Source of the DNA: RUG100 sp050953425 | GTDB lineage: Bacteria > Bacillota > Clostridia > Peptostreptococcales > Anaerovoracaceae | NCBI GenBank assembly: GCA_050953425.1 | Contig: JBMNMQ010000007.1 | Span: 124,001 to 188,000 of the forward strand | Direction of reading: 5' to 3' | DNA: 64,000 bases | Part shown: positions 61,101 to 64,000 of the stretch, piece by piece | Numbering within the stretch: position 1 is the first letter of the stretch | Layout of the letters: every line of letters starts with the position of its first letter | Position numbers and translations under genes: made by a program | The notes under the pieces: generated by a model | Database searches by the model: none | Seen by the model: only the letters and a program-made list of their open reading frames with translations | Told to the model about the DNA's origin: nothing

Positions 61101-62516
61101 ATGTACAACAGCAAATCCCATAAAGCGGAAGAATTTATCAATGATGCCGAGATCATGGCGACGCTCGACTACGCCGCCGCGCACAAGGATGACCTCGGCC
61201 TGATGCGGGAGATCCTCGCCAAGGGCAGGGAAGGAAAGGGCCTGGACTTCAAGGAAGCGATGACCCTGCTGGACTGCCGGGATCCGGAGATCATCGAAGA
61301 GACGTTTCGCACGGCGATGGATATCAAGCAGAAATTCTACGGCAACCGCATCGTCATGTTCGCGCCGCTGTACCTGTCCAATTACTGCGTCAACGGCTGC
61401 GTCTACTGTCCCTATCACCGCAAGAACACGCACATTCCCCGCAAGAAACTGAGCCAGGAGGAGATCCGCAAGGAAGTCATCGCCCTGCAGGATATGGGGC
61501 ACAAGCGCCTGGCCATTGAATGCGGCGAGGATCCCAAGAACAATCCGATCGAGTACATCCTCGATTCGATCAACACCATTTACAGCATCAAGCACAAGAA
61601 CGGCGCGATCCGCCGCGTCAACGTCAACATCGCCGCGACGACGGTGGAAAATTACCGCAGGCTGAAGGAAGCCGGCATCGGCACCTACATTCTCTTTCAG
61701 GAGACCTATAACAAGAAGGCTTACGAGCAGCTGCATCCGAGCGGTCCGAAGAGCGACTACGCCTATCACACCGAGGCCATGGACCGCGCCAACGAGGGCG
61801 GCATCGACGACGTCGGCTGCGGGGTTCTCTACGGCCTGGAAAACTACCGCTATGATTTCGTCGGTCAGCTGATGCACGCCAAGCACCTCGAGGACACCTA
61901 CGGCTGCGGCCCGCATACGATCAGCGTACCGCGCATTCGTCCGGCCGATGACATCGATCCCTCGACGTTCGACAACGGCGTGCCCGACGACGTCTTCAAG
62001 CACCTCGTCGCCTGCCTGCGCATCGCCGTGCCCTATACCGGCATGATCATGTCGACGCGCGAGAGCGAAAAGACGCGCCGCGAATGTCTCGACGTCGGCA
62101 TTACGCAGATTTCCGGCGCCAGCCGCACCAGTGTCGGCGGCTATACCGAAGAGGAGCGCGAAGAGGAGACGACGCAGTTCGATGTCAACGACCGGCGCAC
62201 GCTGGATGAAGTCATCGGCTGGCTGATCGACCTCGGCTATGTGCCCAGCTTCTGCACGGCCTGCTATCGCTCCGGCCGTACCGGCGACCGCTTTATGAGT
62301 CTGCTCAAGGCCGGCAAAATCGAGAGCGTCTGTCAGCCGAACGCGATGATGACGCTGAACGAATATCTCGACGACTATGCCTCGCCGCAGACGCGCGACA
62401 AGGGCAAGGCCCTGATTCGCAAGCGCATTGAGCTGATCCCCGACGAACATGTGCGCGGCGTCGTCCGTCAGCATCTGGAAGACATCGACGGCGGCCAGCG
62501 CGATTTCCGCTTCTGA
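61101..62516 (+). CDS. hydG: [FeFe]-hydrogenase H-cluster maturase HydG
   Basis: 471 residues from ATG 61101 (GAAGGAG). Radical-SAM tyrosine lyase that makes CO and cyanide ligands for the H-cluster. N-terminal cluster CVNGCVYC (about 96-103), 'PRKKLSQEEIRKEV', 'YILFQETYNKKAYEQLHP', 'GVLYGLENYRYDFVGQLMHA', and the second-cluster cysteines in 'SFCTACYRSGRTG' and 'IESVCQPNA'. Homologous to ThiH just upstream. hydF follows by 41 bases; hydE and the hydrogenase are outside the window. Confidence 0.97.
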   Translation: MYNSKSHKAEEFINDAEIMATLDYAAAHKDDLGLMREILAKGREGKGLDFKEAMTLLDCRDPEIIEETFRTAMDIKQKFYGNRIVMFAPLYLSNYCVNGCVYCPYHRKNTHIPRKKLSQEEIRKEVIALQDMGHKRLAIECGEDPKNNPIEYILDSINTIYSIKHKNGAIRRVNVNIAATTVENYRRLKEAGIGTYILFQETYNKKAYEQLHPSGPKSDYAYHTEAMDRANEGGIDDVGCGVLYGLENYRYDFVGQLMHAKHLEDTYGCGPHTISVPRIRPADDIDPSTFDNGVPDDVFKHLVACLRIAVPYTGMIMSTRESEKTRRECLDVGITQISGASRTSVGGYTEEEREEETTQFDVNDRRTLDEVIGWLIDLGYVPSFCTACYRSGRTGDRFMSLLKAGKIESVCQPNAMMTLNEYLDDYASPQTRDKGKALIRKRIELIPDEHVRGVVRQHLEDIDGGQRDFRF

Positions 62517-62557
62517 TCGCGGCCGGGAAACACAGCGAAAGGAACAGAAGAAATACC

Positions 62558-63847
62558 ATGAGCGGCTTGAACGAAACACCGCGGGCGGATCGCCTGCATA
62601 TCGGCATCTTCGGACGCCGCAACAGCGGCAAGTCCTCACTGATCAATGCCCTGACCGGGCAGCAGATTGCCCTGGTCTCCGACCACGCCGGCACCACCAC
62701 CGACCCGGTCTACAAGGCGATGGAACTGCATCCGGTGGGGCCGGTGGTCTTTATCGATACGGCGGGCTTTGACGACGAAGGAGAGCTGGGTGAAAAGCGG
62801 GTGGAACTGACGCGCAGAGTCATTGCCCGCACCGATCTCGCCCTGCTGCTCTTTGATGAGCCGCCGTGCGACTGCGAGGCCGACTGGCTGCGGCAGCTGA
62901 CGGCAGCCGGCGTACCGGTCATTCCGGTGGTCAATAAGGCGGATCTGCCGGGGCGTGAGCGGATTGCGGCAGCGGCGGCCGCTGTGCTGCGCAGGGAGCG
63001 GCGGGATACGCCCGCGTCAGGAGAGAAAAAGCGGGCGGCCGGACAGCGCAAAGCAGACGCGGCGGACGAGCCGCAGCTGCTGACGGTCAGCGCCGCGACC
63101 GGCGAGGGCATCGAGGAACTGCGCCGCGCCATTGCCGCGGCGGTGCCCGACGACATCCGCCGCCAGATTGTCATGCATAAACTGGCCGGCGACGGGGATC
63201 TGGTGCTGCTGGTGATGCCGCAGGATATTCAGGCCCCGAAGGGCCGGCTGATCCTGCCGCAGGTGCAGACCATCCGCGAACTGCTCGACGGCCGCTGCAT
63301 CGTCGTCTGTACGACGGCGGACGGTCTGCCGCGCGCGCTGGCGTCCCTTTCCGCCGCCCCGGATCTGATCATCACCGATTCGCAGTGCTTTGCCGAGGTG
63401 GAAGCGGCAAGGCCGCCCGGCAGCCGCCTGACCTCGTTTTCGGTGCTGTTTGCCGCGTACAAGGGTGACATCGACACCTTCGTCGACGGGGCCGCCGCCA
63501 TCGACCGGCTGACGCCCGAGAGCCGGGTGCTGATCGCCGAAGCCTGCACCCATGCCCCGCTGCGGGAAGATATTGGCCGGGAAAAGATCCCTCGCATGCT
63601 GCGGGCCAAGGTCGGCCCCGCGCTCCGGATCGACGTTGCCGCCGGCGCGGATTTCCCCGCCGACCTGTCGCCCTATGACTTGATCATTCACTGCGGTGCC
63701 TGCATGTTCAACCGCCAGCATGTGATGTCGCGCATCCGGGCCGCGGAGAAGGCGAATGTGCCGATCACCAATTACGGCATCGCCATCGCCAGGCTCAAAG
63801 GCATCCTCGACCGCGTCGATCTGCCGCGGCCGGCGGAGCAGGACTGA
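62558..63847 (+). CDS. hydF: [FeFe]-hydrogenase maturation GTPase HydF
   Basis: 429 residues. GTPase domain (P-loop GRRNSGKSS 19-27, 'DHAGTTTDPV', 'FIDTAGFDD', 'VNKADL'), a dimer domain, and the C-terminal cluster domain with Cys in 'EACTHAPLREDIG' (about 329) and 'IIHCGACMFNR' (about 378). It is the scaffold that assembles and delivers the diiron precursor. An Ala/Lys-rich insertion sits near residue 145-165 in the G domain. AAAGGAAC precedes ATG. Confidence 0.96.
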   Translation: MSGLNETPRADRLHIGIFGRRNSGKSSLINALTGQQIALVSDHAGTTTDPVYKAMELHPVGPVVFIDTAGFDDEGELGEKRVELTRRVIARTDLALLLFDEPPCDCEADWLRQLTAAGVPVIPVVNKADLPGRERIAAAAAAVLRRERRDTPASGEKKRAAGQRKADAADEPQLLTVSAATGEGIEELRRAIAAAVPDDIRRQIVMHKLAGDGDLVLLVMPQDIQAPKGRLILPQVQTIRELLDGRCIVVCTTADGLPRALASLSAAPDLIITDSQCFAEVEAARPPGSRLTSFSVLFAAYKGDIDTFVDGAAAIDRLTPESRVLIAEACTHAPLREDIGREKIPRMLRAKVGPALRIDVAAGADFPADLSPYDLIIHCGACMFNRQHVMSRIRAAEKANVPITNYGIAIARLKGILDRVDLPRPAEQD

Positions 63848-63869
63848 TTCCGCGGCGCGGAAAAAGGGC

Positions 63870-63898
63870 GTGACCTCTGCCGGCGAGGATGTTATACT
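63870..63898 (+). promoter_or_regulatory. Promoter of the gene at the right edge
   Basis: GTGACC (63870-63875), 17-base spacer, TATACT (63893-63898). Confidence 0.5.
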
Positions 63899-63944
63899 GT
63901 CAGCGTAACATAGCACCCTGAACAGGATCACAGGAGGCAGCAGT

Positions 63945-64000
63945 ATGTCAGAACAGAAACAGTGTCCGGTACACGGCTGCGTGGAACACTGCACCGCCAG
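63945..64000 (+). CDS. Start of an unidentified Cys-rich protein, cut by window edge
   Basis: ATG 63945 has CAGGAGG upstream and its own promoter. Only 18 codons are visible (MSEQKQCPVHGCVEHC...), with a C-P-x-H-x-C and C pattern that may bind metal. Too short to name. Confidence 0.6.
   Translation, partial: MSEQKQCPVHGCVEHCTA

Noticed and set aside
60465..62639. 724-codon open frame on the minus strand
   Set aside because: Antisense to hydG; no recognisable domain.

Overview
The window reads as chromosome of a GC-rich, anaerobic, Gram-positive clostridial bacterium (Eubacteriales-like; genus not resolved). The clues are [FeFe]-hydrogenase maturases (hydG, hydF), a butyrate-type 3-hydroxyacyl-CoA dehydrogenase, anaerobic radical-SAM thiamine genes (thiC, thiH), a rho-DUF1385-prmC gene order, lipoproteins and strong AGGAGG-type ribosome sites. 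No tRNA, rRNA, CRISPR array or insertion sequence was seen.

Layout. 1-13.6 kb is housekeeping: a cut-off lipoprotein, tadA, ispE, a GntR regulator, mnmA, htrA, hslO, DUF1934, UPF0371, an AEC transporter, hbd and a flavodoxin-fold reductase. 13.6-34.8 kb is the most unusual part. A Crp/Fnr-family regulator (14308-14967) is followed by a series of secreted or lipid-anchored proteins built from domains that look like the sulfite-oxidase (SUOX, Oxidored_molyb) fold, apparently without its molybdenum-ligating cysteine, together with FN3, GLUG and Ig-like modules. Embedded among them are an ExbB/TolQ-like channel, a DUF2149 (ExbD-like) partner, an ECF transporter S component, two ECF ATPases, and an EcfT protein fused to a purple-acid-phosphatase-like ectodomain. 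Three palindromes (ATGTTGTT-GA-AACAACAT type) sit at exactly the same distance from a -10 box, as expected for class II Crp-type activation, in front of the regulator region and two surface-protein genes.

34.8-45.7 kb returns to housekeeping: GIY-YIG protein, lipoprotein, nadE, aldo/keto reductase, DUF3048, SGNH hydrolase, TSCPD protein, CDF transporter, rho, DUF1385 and prmC. 45.8-50.1 kb is a leftward thiC-thiE-HAD-thiD operon under a TPP riboswitch. 50.3-57.2 kb is an accessory block (MFS pump, AraC regulator, class III aminotransferase, secreted papain-like protease) that separates it from a second, rightward thiamine operon thiS-thiG-thiH-thiE/tenI with its own leader hairpin. 60.7-63.9 kb carries hydG-hydF behind a long leader ending in an intrinsic terminator, and the window ends in the first codons of another gene.

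How the genes may work together. The tight, overlapping order ExbB - DUF2149 - SUOX-like lipoprotein - ECF S component - SUOX-like membrane protein, followed by ECF ATPases and an EcfT-phosphatase fusion, suggests one surface capture, processing and uptake machine for an unknown, possibly phosphorylated, ligand under Crp-family control. This is inference; the domains and the gene order are visible. One member of the cluster (29690-31426) and the end of its neighbour carry eleven frame changes, all in the same +1 direction, so that stretch is either a pseudogene or poorly resolved sequence. Several intergenic spacers hold short tandem arrays (19, 12, about 20-23 and 20 bp units).
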